Shown one piece after another: positions 44,115 through 53,588 of a stretch of 64,000 bases of DNA (positions are counted from its first letter, which is position 1; each line of letters starts with the position of its first letter). Position numbers and translations under genes: made by a program. This stretch comes from CADEED01 sp035525785. GTDB taxonomy: Bacteria > Pseudomonadota > Gammaproteobacteria > Steroidobacterales > Steroidobacteraceae. The stretch is taken from positions 1 to 64,000 of the forward strand of contig DATLDQ010000127.1 of NCBI GenBank assembly GCA_035525785.1, in the 5' to 3' direction. The notes beneath the pieces were generated by a model. That model did not search any database, had not been told where the DNA came from, and worked only from the letters and a program-made list of their open reading frames with translations.

Positions 44115-44807
44115 ATGGTCACTCTCTCTTCCGCCGCCCGAGCGGTGCGGCTGGCCCCGTGCTATCGCATCGTCGCCAGCCGTATGCCGACCATCCACCT
44201 CTTCGACCGCGTGGCGGATCCGGCCGACTGGGATGCGCTGTACGCGCTCGAGTCATTGACGAACCCGCGTATCCGCAACGAAATCGGCGAGCTGCGCCTG
44301 GTGCCCGTGGCCGACCGCGTCAGCGGACCCAACGCTTCGATCGTCATGGCGCCGTTCACGCATCTGTCGCCGCAAGGCACGCGCTTCACGGATGGCCATT
44401 TCGGCGCCTACTACGCTGCGGAGTCGCTGGACACCGCCATCGCCGAGACGCGCTTCCACCGCGAAAATTTCCTGCGCGCCACCAGCCAGCCGCCCATCGA
44501 GCTTGAGATGCGCTGCTATCTCGCCGACGTGGCGTCCGAGTTGCACGACCTGCGCGGCCGCCGTATCGAACTACCGGACGTGTACGACCCGTCAAGTTAC
44601 GTGGCCTCGCAGAAACTCGGGCGTGAGCTGCGCGAGGCAGGGTCCAATGGCATCGCCTTCGACAGCGTGCGTCGCTCCGGCGGGCAGTGCGTAGCGGTAT
44701 TCCGGCCGCGGCTGGTGCAGAACGTGCGACAAAACGTGCATTTGCGCTATGCCTGGGACGGCAATTCGATCGCCGACGTCTACGAGATCCGCGCGCTAAA
44801 TCTATGA
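44115..44807 (+). CDS. RES-domain toxin
   Basis: A 230-residue RES-domain protein, members of which degrade NAD+. The RES residues are visible: the conserved Arg in YRIVASR, a later Glu in AIAETRFH, and Tyr/Gly-rich GRFG/FGAYYAAE segments. The start at 44115 keeps the Arg; a start at 44185 would lose it. It follows the antitoxin by 23 bases, the usual order for Xre-RES pairs, and lies directly before glyQ. Confidence 0.87.
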   Translation: MVTLSSAARAVRLAPCYRIVASRMPTIHLFDRVADPADWDALYALESLTNPRIRNEIGELRLVPVADRVSGPNASIVMAPFTHLSPQGTRFTDGHFGAYYAAESLDTAIAETRFHRENFLRATSQPPIELEMRCYLADVASELHDLRGRRIELPDVYDPSSYVASQKLGRELREAGSNGIAFDSVRRSGGQCVAVFRPRLVQNVRQNVHLRYAWDGNSIADVYEIRALNL

Positions 44808-44817
44808 CCGTGCCCGC

Positions 44818-44823
44818 TATACT
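44818..44823 (+). promoter_or_regulatory. Possible -10 (TATACT) for glyQS
   Basis: TATACT lies 24 bases upstream of the glyQ ATG, inside the short gap after the RES gene. No matching -35 is seen, so this is only suggestive. Confidence 0.35.
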
Positions 44824-44847
44824 GCGCGGCCAAAACAGCGAATACCG

Positions 44848-45822
44848 ATGACTGCCACCGTTCAAAACCAGCCGGGTAACGTGCCTCTCGGCACACCGCC
44901 GCGCACCTTCCAGGACCTGATCTTCGCACTCCAGAAATACTGGGCGGACCAGGGCTGCGTGATCCTCCAGCCCTACGACATGGAAATGGGAGCGGGCACG
45001 TTTCATACCGCGACCTTCCTGCGATCCATCGGCCCCGAGCCCTGGTCGGCGGCATACGTACAGCCGTCGCGGCGTCCAACCGACGGGCGCTACGGCGACA
45101 ATCCTTTCCGGCTGCAGCACTACTACCAGTTCCAGGTGGTCATCAAACCCTCGCCGCTGCCCATCCTCGATCTGTATCTAGGGTCCCTGCGCGCGCTCGG
45201 CTTCGACACGCTGGTGCACGATGTGCGCTTCGTCGAGGACAACTGGGAGTCGCCGACGCTCGGCGCCTGGGGTCTCGGTTGGGAAGTCTGGTTGAACGGC
45301 ATGGAAGTCACGCAGTTCACTTACTTCCAGCAGGTGGGCGGTCTCGACTGCAAGCCTGTCACGGGCGAGATCACTTACGGGCTCGAGCGCCTCGCGATGT
45401 ACCTGCAGGGCGTGGAGAGCATCTTCGACATCGTCTGGACCGATGGCCCGCTGGGCCGCGTCACTTATCGCGACGTGTTCCATCAGAACGAGGTGGAGCA
45501 GTCGGCCTACAACTTCGAACACGCGGACACCACCGTGTTGTTCCGTCGCTTCGACGAGCACGAAGCCGAATGCGGCAAGCTGCTCGCGGTCAAGCTCGCG
45601 CTGCCCGCTTATGAGCAGGTGATGAAGGCTTCGCATACGTTCAACCTGCTGGATGCCCGCAAGGCCATCTCGGTCACGGAGCGGCAACGGTACATCCTGC
45701 GTGTACGCACGCTGGCGCGCGCCGTGGCGCAGGCCTATTACGACAGCCGTGAAGCTCTGGGCTTTCCCCTGTTATCTGCATCGGCCAGCCCGACGTCGGA
45801 TCGACAGAAGGGCGCCGCATGA
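44848..45822 (+). CDS. glyQ: Glycyl-tRNA synthetase alpha subunit
   Basis: A 324-residue class II subunit of the tetrameric bacterial GlyRS. The N-terminus FQDLIFALQKYWADQGCVILQPYDMEMGAGTFH and the PEPWSAAYVQPSRRPTDGRYGDNP block are hallmark. The C-terminal ~20 residues (SASASPTSDRQKGAA) are an extra unstructured tail. It overlaps glyS by four bases (ATGA). Confidence 0.96.
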   Translation: MTATVQNQPGNVPLGTPPRTFQDLIFALQKYWADQGCVILQPYDMEMGAGTFHTATFLRSIGPEPWSAAYVQPSRRPTDGRYGDNPFRLQHYYQFQVVIKPSPLPILDLYLGSLRALGFDTLVHDVRFVEDNWESPTLGAWGLGWEVWLNGMEVTQFTYFQQVGGLDCKPVTGEITYGLERLAMYLQGVESIFDIVWTDGPLGRVTYRDVFHQNEVEQSAYNFEHADTTVLFRRFDEHEAECGKLLAVKLALPAYEQVMKASHTFNLLDARKAISVTERQRYILRVRTLARAVAQAYYDSREALGFPLLSASASPTSDRQKGAA

Positions 45823-47954
45823 GCCTGGCTGACCTGCGCACGGACGATTTTCTCGTCGAGCTCGGCACCGAAGAACTGCCGCCGCTGGCATTGCCCGAAC
45901 TCGAGCAGGCTTTCGCCAATGGGATCCGTGGTGGCCTCGCCGAGGCCGGCATCCCACTCGGCGAGCTCAAGTCGTTCGCGACGCCGCGCCGTCTGGCGGT
46001 ACTGGTCCGGGGTCTTGCGGCCATGCAGCCTGCCCAGGCGCTGAAGCTCAAGGGCCCGCCGGTCAACGCCGCGTTCGACAAGGCTGGCAAACCTACCGCC
46101 GCCGCCACCAAGTTCGCCGAGAAATGCGGCGTGGCGGTAGACGCGCTCAAGCGCGTCACCGAAGGCAAAGGTGAGTTCCTGTATTTCGAAGGTGAGAAGG
46201 CGGGGCTGGCCACCGTCAGCCTGCTGCCCGGCATCGTGCAGAGGTCGCTGGACGCGTTGCCCATCCCGAAGCGCATGCGCTGGGGCTCCTCGAGCGCCGA
46301 GTTCGTGCGGCCGGTGCACTGGTTAGTGCTGCTGTATGGCGGCGAAATCATCCCGGCGAAGATTCTCGACACGGATTCGGGCCGCGCCACGCGCGGCCAT
46401 CGCTTCATGGCGCCGGGCGATCTGGCGCTCGCGAAGCCCGCTGATTACGAACGGACGCTGCGCGAGCAGGGCAAGGTGGTCGCCGACTTCAGCGCGCGGC
46501 GCGCGCAGATCCGCGCCCAGGTCGTCGCGGCGGCCGGCACGGTGTCGGGCGAGGCGTTGCTCGACGAGCAGCTGCTCGACGAGGTGACCGCGCTGGTCGA
46601 GTGGCCCACCGCCATCGCTGGCGCGTACGAAAGTCGATTCCTCGAGCTGCCGCGCGAAGTGCTTATCTCCACGCTGCAGCAGCACCAGAGATACTTCGCC
46701 GTGCAGACTCCGGCGGGCAAGTTGCTGCCGAACTTCATCACGGTCAGCAACATCGAAAGCCGCGAGCCCGCCAAGGTGCGCGCGGGTAATGAACGCGTGG
46801 TGCGTCCGCGCCTTTCCGACGGCGCTTTTTTCTGGGGCCAGGATCGCAAACAGAAGCTCGCGGATCGGCGGCCCGCGCTCGACGCGGTCACCTTCCAGGC
46901 CAAGCTCGGCTCGGTCGGTGACAAGGTTCGCCGCGTGGGCACGCTCGCGGGTGAGATCGCGCTGCTCATCGATGCGGACCAAGCCGCCGCGGTGCGCGCG
47001 GCCGAGCTCGCGAAGTGCGACCTGCTTTCGAACATGGTGGGCGAATTCCCGGAGCTGCAGGGAATCATGGGCCGCTACTACGCCATCGCCGATGGTGAGC
47101 CAGCCGAAGTCTCCGCGGCCATCGACGAGCACTACCTGCCGCGCGGCGCCGGCGGCGCGCTGCCCGGCACCGGCGCCGGAGTCGCGGTGGCGCTGGCCGA
47201 CAAGCTGGATACGCTGGCCGGCATCTTCTCGATCGGCCAGAAGCCGAGCGGCACCAAGGATCCGTTCGGCCTGCGCCGCGCCGCCATCGGCGTGCTGCGC
47301 ATCCTCGTGGAGAAGAAGATAGACGTCGACCTGCGGTCGCTGGTGACGCGCGCGTGCGCATTGCAGCCGGTGCAGACGGCCACCGCGTCGTCCGAAGTGT
47401 GGGACTACATCGTCGAGCGGCTGCGCGCATACCTGGGTGACGCTTCAGGAGATGCCGGCAAGGGCATCACCACCGAGATGTTCGACGCCGTGCGGGCGGG
47501 CGAACCCGCGTCGCCGCTCGATTTCGTCGCACGGCTCGATGCGCTGGTGGCATTCCTCGCGCTGCCCGAGGCCGCGAGCCTCACGGCGGCCAACAAGCGC
47601 ATCGCCAACATCCTGAGGAAGAGCACGTCGGTCACGCCAGATGACGCGCGCGCGTCACCGGTGGCTTCGCAGGTCGAGCTGCTGCGCGAGCCCGCCGAGA
47701 AGGCGCTGCACGAAGCGCTCGCCGAGGCGCTCCCCGACGTCGAACGCGCGCTCGGCAAGTCCGTCGCGGCGAAGCGTGACTATGGCGCCGCGTTGACGCG
47801 GCTCGCGAAACTGCGCCCGGCGGTGGACGCATTCTTCGACGGCGTGCTGGTGAATGCCGACGATCCGGCGCTGCGCAACAACCGCCTCGCGCTGCTCGCG
47901 CAGCTGCGCGGGCTGTTCACGCGCATCGCGGATCTCTCCTGCCTGCCGGGCTGA
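45819..47954 (+). CDS. glyS: Glycyl-tRNA synthetase beta subunit
   Basis: A 711-residue beta subunit, with the usual start DFLVELGTEELPPLALPELEQAF and later VSTLQQHQRYFAVQ-like and DPFGLRRAAIGVLRIL blocks. Recognises tRNA-Gly; needs the alpha subunit. Follows glyQ, precedes plsC by 12 bases, the usual gammaproteobacterial order except that gmhB is absent. Confidence 0.96.
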   Translation: MSLADLRTDDFLVELGTEELPPLALPELEQAFANGIRGGLAEAGIPLGELKSFATPRRLAVLVRGLAAMQPAQALKLKGPPVNAAFDKAGKPTAAATKFAEKCGVAVDALKRVTEGKGEFLYFEGEKAGLATVSLLPGIVQRSLDALPIPKRMRWGSSSAEFVRPVHWLVLLYGGEIIPAKILDTDSGRATRGHRFMAPGDLALAKPADYERTLREQGKVVADFSARRAQIRAQVVAAAGTVSGEALLDEQLLDEVTALVEWPTAIAGAYESRFLELPREVLISTLQQHQRYFAVQTPAGKLLPNFITVSNIESREPAKVRAGNERVVRPRLSDGAFFWGQDRKQKLADRRPALDAVTFQAKLGSVGDKVRRVGTLAGEIALLIDADQAAAVRAAELAKCDLLSNMVGEFPELQGIMGRYYAIADGEPAEVSAAIDEHYLPRGAGGALPGTGAGVAVALADKLDTLAGIFSIGQKPSGTKDPFGLRRAAIGVLRILVEKKIDVDLRSLVTRACALQPVQTATASSEVWDYIVERLRAYLGDASGDAGKGITTEMFDAVRAGEPASPLDFVARLDALVAFLALPEAASLTAANKRIANILRKSTSVTPDDARASPVASQVELLREPAEKALHEALAEALPDVERALGKSVAAKRDYGAALTRLAKLRPAVDAFFDGVLVNADDPALRNNRLALLAQLRGLFTRIADLSCLPG

Positions 47955-47966
47955 GGCCTGACTACC

Positions 47967-48680
47967 GTGCAGTTCCTGCTGTCCGTGGTGTTCACGCTGA
48001 TGAATTGGCTCTGGACGGCCATCCTCGGCGTCGCGTACTGCGTCATCTGTCCGTTCCTCCCCTGGCGTGGCCGCTTCTGGATGGCGGGCGTCATGGGCCG
48101 CGTGATGGTGTTCCTGCTCAAGTGGATTTGCGGCCTCGATCACACCGTCGAGGGCCGCGAGAACCTGCCGGCCGACGGCCAGCACGTCATTCTCATGAAG
48201 CATTCGTCGACGTGGGAAACCTACACGATCATGTTCCTCTTCAAGCCCCTGGTCTGGGTGATGAAGCGGGAGATCCTGTTCATCCCATTCGTCGGTTGGG
48301 GCTGCATGCTGGCGCGCTGCATCGCCATCGACCGCAAGGCCGGCGCCAGCGCTGTGAACCAGGTGCTCGGCCAGGGCAAGCATCGAATGGAGAAGTTAGG
48401 CGCCTGGATCCTCGTGTTCCCGGAGGGCACGCGCATGGCCGCCGGCGAGACGCGCCGGTACGGCTCGAGCGGCGCGCTGCTGGCCGCGCAGGAGAAGTGC
48501 AAGATAATCCCGGTGGCGCACAACGCCGGTTTCTTCTGGCCGCGCCGCGGACTATTGAAGAAGCGCGGCACCATCCGCGTGGTCGTCGGCCCGCCGATCG
48601 AGGCCGCCGGCCGCGACGTGCGCGAGGTGAACGAGGAGTGCCAGCGGTGGATCGAGGCGCACGTCTACCCTCCGGAATAG
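47967..48680 (+). CDS. plsC: 1-acyl-glycerol-3-phosphate acyltransferase (PlsC-like)
   Basis: A 237-residue acyltransferase making phosphatidic acid. N-terminal hydrophobic segment, then motif I reads KHSSTWET, i.e. HX4E instead of the usual HX4D, and motif III is FPEGTRMA, the phosphate site. GTG start at 47967. Overlaps the convergent chorismatase by 16 bases. Whether the HX4E form works as well is not known to me. Confidence 0.88.
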   Translation: MQFLLSVVFTLMNWLWTAILGVAYCVICPFLPWRGRFWMAGVMGRVMVFLLKWICGLDHTVEGRENLPADGQHVILMKHSSTWETYTIMFLFKPLVWVMKREILFIPFVGWGCMLARCIAIDRKAGASAVNQVLGQGKHRMEKLGAWILVFPEGTRMAAGETRRYGSSGALLAAQEKCKIIPVAHNAGFFWPRRGLLKKRGTIRVVVGPPIEAAGRDVREVNEECQRWIEAHVYPPE

Positions 48681-49669
48681 GCCACGCAATCGAACTCGAC
48701 CAGTAGCTCGCGCCGGCAGACGTCGCCGCGCAGCACCAGCAGCGGCGATTCCGGCGGCAGCCGTTCGCGCAGCGTGCGTTCCACCACGGCCAGGTGTTCA
48801 CGGCTGCGCACGTAAGCCTTGATCAGCGTTTGCGCGCCGATCCGCGCAGGCAGCCGCGGCGCCTGCGCCTGCGCGCGCGCCAGCAGGCTATCGAGGTTTG
48901 CGAGGATCTCGCGCGCCTGCGCCCCGGCATCATCGTGGTGTTGGGATGCGTGGCCGACGATGCTGGCCGTGCCCGAGATCATCAGCAAATCGGGCGTCAC
49001 CAGCATTGCGCGCGAGAAGGTAGGCGCGATCTCGCCGTACTGGCGCGGGTACTGGTATGCCGACACCTGACGGGGATTCTCGAGCGCCACGCCCGGCTCC
49101 CGACCTGCAAGCCAGTACAGCTGGAACACACGCTCGCCGTCATCGCGACCGATGACAGTCGCCGCGGGGTGCTGTGTCTGCGCGAGGCCTGCGAGGCCCG
49201 CGACGCGGCCCGAGCAAAAGCCGCGATAGCGCTCCGCCTCGCCCTCGCCGTCATTGATGGCATCGAAGTAGTTCCAGGTGCGCAGCACGTGCGGAAACGC
49301 CGACGCCGACTGGAAGGCCGCGACGGCGCCGTATGCGAATTCCGTGGCCCCGGCGATGCCGCCGTGGGCGGCCTCTGGCGCTTCGATGACGCCCGCGAGG
49401 AAGTGGTCGTCGCTGCTGTAGCGCACGCCACCCGCTTCACCTGCAGACACCGGCCCATTGGCGCGCCAGATCTCGGTGACTCCGGCGCCTTTCAGCACGT
49501 CCAGCGCCACGCGCGCCCTCCGCGGCCCGGACGCGGGGTCGGTGCCGGCGCCGAAGTCGACGGCGAACAGCGCATCGGCGGGCAGCTGCTGATCGCGCGC
49601 AAGCCGCTGATACTCGATGCGAGGTGAGGCGCGGCTCAGCCGCGCGTTTGGCGCCGAAACGGGGTTCAT
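48665..49669 (-). CDS. Chorismatase (FkbO/Hyg5/XanB2-like)
   Basis: A 334-residue protein with the RidA-like double fold. Conserved features of the chorismatase family are visible: LRTWNYFDAIN near residue 128, a Tyr/Arg-bearing middle (SAYQYPRQYGEIAPTFSRAM) and SGTASIVGHASQH near residue 230 with the substrate-binding Gly/Thr, then KAYVR. XanB2 members convert chorismate to 3- and 4-hydroxybenzoate, which feed pigment and ubiquinone synthesis. Product of this one cannot be read from sequence. Confidence 0.8.
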   Translation of the reverse strand: MNPVSAPNARLSRASPRIEYQRLARDQQLPADALFAVDFGAGTDPASGPRRARVALDVLKGAGVTEIWRANGPVSAGEAGGVRYSSDDHFLAGVIEAPEAAHGGIAGATEFAYGAVAAFQSASAFPHVLRTWNYFDAINDGEGEAERYRGFCSGRVAGLAGLAQTQHPAATVIGRDDGERVFQLYWLAGREPGVALENPRQVSAYQYPRQYGEIAPTFSRAMLVTPDLLMISGTASIVGHASQHHDDAGAQAREILANLDSLLARAQAQAPRLPARIGAQTLIKAYVRSREHLAVVERTLRERLPPESPLLVLRGDVCRRELLVEFDCVAYSGG

Positions 49670-49712
49670 CGTGGGGCGGCGATCATAACTGCCGCCGCGA
49701 TCCGGCCGCTCG

Positions 49713-49743
49713 AAAAAAGGGGCCGGTCAGGCGACCGGCCCCC
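49713..49743 (-). terminator. Rho-independent terminator of the TonB-dependent receptor gene
   Basis: GGGGCCGGTC (49719-49728) pairs perfectly with GACCGGCCCC (49733-49742) with a four-base loop AGGC, followed on the minus strand by six Ts (49718-49713). Starts 16 bases after the receptor stop. Confidence 0.9.
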
Positions 49744-49758
49744 TGGTTCAGGACTTCA

Positions 49759-52700
49759 TCACTTCACGCCGAAGTCGTGCGTGATCGAGAGCGAGAACCG
49801 CCGCCCGAGGAAGTCGTAGTTGCCGTTGAACGAGTCGCTGCCGATCGGAAACGGCGGCTTGCCGTCGAAGAGGTTGGTCACCGCGAGGCGGAAGGTCGTC
49901 GCCTCCTTCCATTCGTAGTACGCCGACAGGTTGTGCGTGTAGTCGGAGTTCACCTCGAGGATGTCGCGGTTCTCGACACCGAACGTTCGGTCGTACAGTT
50001 GCGCGCCGACGTAGTTAGTCTGCCACCGCGCGCCGATCGGTCCCTTCTCCCAGATGAGATTCAGCTGGGCCGAGTCAGTCGGGCTGCCGAGCTGCTCCAC
50101 GGAATTGACAATTACCACGCCGGTGGCCGAGCGCAGCTCCTCGCGCAGGCGGTAGTAGCTGGCGCCGATCTCGAACCTGCCGAGTTTCTCGAACTCGAGC
50201 TGGTAGCGCGCCTCGAGCGTCACGCCCGCCATCGACTGGTACGCGCCATTGGCGAAGCCGGTCTGCACGAAGGTGATCTGCCCCGACTGCGTCGGACCCG
50301 TGGACCCCGCATTGCGCGTGAAGAACTCGCAATAGGGATTCGGATACTCGAAGTTGTCGAAGCAGGCGCGGACCAGATCCGTGGCCGTGAGGTTCGTGAT
50401 GGCGTCGTCGATGCGGATGTCCACCCAGTCCACCGCCATCTCGAGCCCGGGGATGAAGCGCGGACGCGTCACGAAGCCCACGGTCCAGGCGTTGGCCGAC
50501 TCGTTCGCGAGGCTGGTATCACCCTGCGAAGTGCCCTGCACGGTTGCGCTGACCGCGTTGGAGACCCATGAGCCATTGCTCGGCAGACCGTATTCCTGGA
50601 AGAACTGCTGGCAATTGGCCTGGCGCTCGGCCTGTCGGGCATGCACCGCGCCGTAGTTGCTGGCACTGCACGGATCCGCCACCGTCGTGAAGATCGGCGA
50701 CACCGGTGTGAACAGCTCGGTCAGAGACGGCGCGCGCAGCGAGCGGGTGACGTTACCGCGGAACTGGATGTCTTCCACTGGCGCCCACTGCAGGCCGCCC
50801 GTGTACGCGGTGAATTTCCCATTCACCTCGTTGTCCACGCGACGCCCCTTCGCGGTGAGGGTCAGTTCGTGCAGGAGCGGCACGTCGTTCTTCTCCGAGA
50901 CGAGCGGAACGATCATCTCGCCGAAGAATTCCTTGGTGGTGTACTCGCCTTTGAGCGGCGAGATCGCCGCCGAGCGTCCGAGGCCCGCCTGCATGTACGC
51001 ATCCGGCTGGAAGTTGCCGAATTCCTTGCGGCTCTCGAAGCCCACGTTGTACTCGATGGGCCCGCCCCAGATGTCGAACAGCTGGCTGCCGATGTTCGCG
51101 TTGAGCACGGACTGCTTGAGCGTGAAGTCGGTGTGCTGCACGCTCGACACGTAGTCGACGGCGGCCGCCGATGGGCGCCCCTCGCCGAAGATGTCGAGCG
51201 GCACGCAGTCCGGGTCGGCGACCGGCCCATCCGTGCCCACGAAGACAGCGCCATTCTGCGCGGTGGGCAGGCCGGCGTATCCTGGCGTCGGCGTGCACTG
51301 CAGGTGGCCGTTCACGTTCACCACGTTCAGCGCATTGACGAACTTCTGGCGGTTCAGCTGCGTGCTGTAGAAGGTCGCGTCGTTCTGGCCGTGATTGAAA
51401 TACACCTCCCAGTTGTAGTGGCGATTGCCGGCCTCGAAATTGCCGGTGGCACCCACCACGCCCTGGAAAAGATTGCTGTCCGAGCGCGCGTTGTTCTCTG
51501 CCAGGTCGCGATGCGCGCGCGAGATGCGGAACGTGCTCACGCCGAGACCGGCGAGAGTGCCGCGCGCCTGCTGCGTGAGCGTCGGGTGATTCGCCGGCAG
51601 CGTGATCGGCGCGCTCGACGCGCCGAACAAGGTCGCGTTGTACGCCGTCTGGTCGACGATTTCCCTGGCCTCGGCTTTGTACGCGTAGAGATCGGCGAAC
51701 AGCTGCACGTTGTCGTTCACGTCGAAGTGCGAGCTCAGCGTGCCGCTGGTGCGCTTGAGGTCGGACACCAGCTGCAGCGTCTCCACGAGGTAGAGGCCGT
51801 CGCCTCCCGAGGCATCGGTCGCGCTGAACGCGGTGCCGGGGTTGTAAGGCACGAGGCTGCCGCTGGGATCGAACTGCAGGCAGGTACCCTGCGAGAACGG
51901 CGCCGCGGTCTGCGCACCGAAGCAGCGCAGGCGCGAATCCGCGAGCGTGTTCGCGCCCGTGGGCAGCGCGACACCGCCGAAGTTGAGGCCGAAGATGCGC
52001 CGGTCGTGGATCAGCACCGCATTCGGGATGCCGTCCGCGGCGCCGGTGTTGAACGGGATACCGCCATTCACGCGTCCATCGTTGGCCGGCGTGCGCGACG
52101 GCTGCGTGTTGCGGAGGTCTCCCGCGCTCATCGGGTCGAGCACCGCCGGCAGGGTCGGGTTCGCGGCATATAGATAGGCTTTCGCGAACCGCTCGTTCTC
52201 CGTGGCCAACATGCCGTCGAGCGTGCTGTGCTGGATGGACGCGGTGATGTTTCCGCGGTCGTCCGCGAAGTTCCAGCCGCCCACGAGACCAAAGCTGTTC
52301 GACTGCAGTCCGCCGTCCTCGAGCTGGCCGTACTGGCCGAAGGCTTGGTAGCCCTCGAAGTCCTTCTTGAGCTTGACGTTGACGACGCCTGCGATCGCAT
52401 CGGCGCCATAGGTGGGCGCGCCGCCGACGGCGAGATTGTCGATGGAGTCCACGAGAATGGTGGGGATGAAATTCAGGTCCACCTGGCTGCCGGGAGCCGC
52501 GGGCCCGAAGATCGATGGCGCATTCGACGAGACGAAGCGGCGCCCATTGATCAGCGTGAGCGTGCGGTTGCTGCCGAGGCCGAAACGGTTGACGAAGTTG
52601 AGGCCGGGGCCGAACGAGGACTGGCCACCCTCGGGAGTCACGCCCGTGCCGAAGCCCGGCGATTCGTTGAGTGCATCCGCGATGTTGGTGAGACCGCGGG

Positions 52701-52917
52701 CTTCGATGTATTCGCCCGTGACCACGGATGCGGGTTCGAGCGTGTCGTAGCCGGCCCGCACGATGCGGGACCCGGTGACGATCACCTCGGTCATTGCTTT
52801 GTCGTCGTTGCCCGGTTTCTGTTCTTGGGCGATCGCGTGCGAACCGATGGCCATGGCGGAAAATCCGCAAAGCGCAGCCATTGCGCGGCAGGTGCCGCGG
52901 TTGCGATGAAAAGACAT
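49759..52917 (-). CDS. TonB-dependent receptor
   Basis: A 1052-residue outer-membrane receptor. The ATG at 52917 has an excellent AGGAGG site five bases ahead; signal peptide follows (AMAALCGFSAMAIGSHAIA), then TonB box (TEVIVTGSRIVR), a plug domain (NIADALNESPGFG... VDLNFIPTILVDSIDNLAVGGAPTYGADAIAGVVNV) and a 22-stranded barrel ending FSLSITHDFGVK, with C-terminal aromatic pattern. Substrate unknown; the size (over 1000) is typical of the SusC-less carbohydrate/peptide receptors of Xanthomonadales relatives. Confidence 0.9.
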   Translation of the reverse strand: MSFHRNRGTCRAMAALCGFSAMAIGSHAIAQEQKPGNDDKAMTEVIVTGSRIVRAGYDTLEPASVVTGEYIEARGLTNIADALNESPGFGTGVTPEGGQSSFGPGLNFVNRFGLGSNRTLTLINGRRFVSSNAPSIFGPAAPGSQVDLNFIPTILVDSIDNLAVGGAPTYGADAIAGVVNVKLKKDFEGYQAFGQYGQLEDGGLQSNSFGLVGGWNFADDRGNITASIQHSTLDGMLATENERFAKAYLYAANPTLPAVLDPMSAGDLRNTQPSRTPANDGRVNGGIPFNTGAADGIPNAVLIHDRRIFGLNFGGVALPTGANTLADSRLRCFGAQTAAPFSQGTCLQFDPSGSLVPYNPGTAFSATDASGGDGLYLVETLQLVSDLKRTSGTLSSHFDVNDNVQLFADLYAYKAEAREIVDQTAYNATLFGASSAPITLPANHPTLTQQARGTLAGLGVSTFRISRAHRDLAENNARSDSNLFQGVVGATGNFEAGNRHYNWEVYFNHGQNDATFYSTQLNRQKFVNALNVVNVNGHLQCTPTPGYAGLPTAQNGAVFVGTDGPVADPDCVPLDIFGEGRPSAAAVDYVSSVQHTDFTLKQSVLNANIGSQLFDIWGGPIEYNVGFESRKEFGNFQPDAYMQAGLGRSAAISPLKGEYTTKEFFGEMIVPLVSEKNDVPLLHELTLTAKGRRVDNEVNGKFTAYTGGLQWAPVEDIQFRGNVTRSLRAPSLTELFTPVSPIFTTVADPCSASNYGAVHARQAERQANCQQFFQEYGLPSNGSWVSNAVSATVQGTSQGDTSLANESANAWTVGFVTRPRFIPGLEMAVDWVDIRIDDAITNLTATDLVRACFDNFEYPNPYCEFFTRNAGSTGPTQSGQITFVQTGFANGAYQSMAGVTLEARYQLEFEKLGRFEIGASYYRLREELRSATGVVIVNSVEQLGSPTDSAQLNLIWEKGPIGARWQTNYVGAQLYDRTFGVENRDILEVNSDYTHNLSAYYEWKEATTFRLAVTNLFDGKPPFPIGSDSFNGNYDFLGRRFSLSITHDFGVK

Positions 52918-53330
52918 GAGCCCTCCTGCAAGAGAGTGGGCTGCCTGGGACATGGCGATCGCGCGCCGTGAACGGCAGCTGATATTTTTTTGATCCCTTG
53001 ATGCGGGCGTCGTAACGCACGCATCCATGTCGGCAGCATAACAATCGCGCGCGAAAAGGGAACCGTTACCGGGACAACAAACAACTTGCGCCGATAGCTA
53101 GATCGGGACGCCGCCGTCCGTGCACCGGACGAGCACCCGAGACACCGTGTCAGCTCCGGGTTGCCCTGATCCGGGGCTGTCGCGGAACAGCAAACGGTTG
53201 CCGTCCGGCGCGCCCGCGAGGAACATGGCGACTTCCGGGCAGGTCATCTCCGGGTCGGTGCAATAAAATCCGGTGGGTCCGGGTCTGCTGCCGGCAAGTG
53301 ATCTGACCTGCCTCATCAACTGGAGGAATC
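52918..53330. other. Upstream region of the receptor and bufA, with a doubtful small ORF
   Basis: The 413 bases between the two divergent genes hold the receptor promoter side and the bufA promoter side. A frame on the minus strand, 53319-53098 (73 codons, ends GGVPI), has mostly coding-like third positions from the middle on, but no ribosome site and an unrecognised product; it would overlap the bufA leader. I see no convincing -10/-35 pair or metal-regulator box. Confidence 0.4.
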
Positions 53331-53588
53331 ATGAATCTGAAGACCATCGCAATCACCTCGGCCATCGGCAGCCTGCTGGCCCTGGGCGCCGTCACCGCCT
53401 CGGCGGAAGACGCCGCGAAAGAAAAGTGCTTCGGCGTCGCCGAAGCGGGCAAGAACGACTGCGCCACCGGCAAGCACTCATGCGCTGGCCAGGCCAAGAC
53501 CGACAAGTCGGCCGACGAGTGGAAGCACGTGCCGAAGGGCGAGTGCGAGAAGATGGGCGGCAAGGTCGGTGACAAGAAGCCGATGTGA
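53331..53588 (+). CDS. bufA: Bufferin-type RiPP precursor (DUF2282, BufA1-like)
   Basis: An 85-residue exported peptide: signal peptide (residues 1-25, ending VTASA), then a mature region with four Cys, C33, C44, C51 and C72, in a Lys/Gly-rich setting (KCFGVAEAG, NDCATGKHSC, KGECEKMGGK). This is the DUF2282 pattern; such peptides are modified at Cys by a DUF692 enzyme to thiooxazoles and bind copper. Ribosome site TGGAGG at 53321. It overlaps bufB by 20 bases. Mature peptide would be periplasmic. Confidence 0.88.
   Translation: MNLKTIAITSAIGSLLALGAVTASAEDAAKEKCFGVAEAGKNDCATGKHSCAGQAKTDKSADEWKHVPKGECEKMGGKVGDKKPM

Noticed and set aside
45674..47132. Minus-strand frames opposite glyQ/glyS
   Set aside because: Composition and lack of motifs show they mirror the synthetase genes.
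53098..53319. 73-codon minus-strand ORF upstream of bufA
   Set aside because: No ribosome site, no recognisable domain and overlap with the bufA leader; kept only as a note in the intergenic entry.
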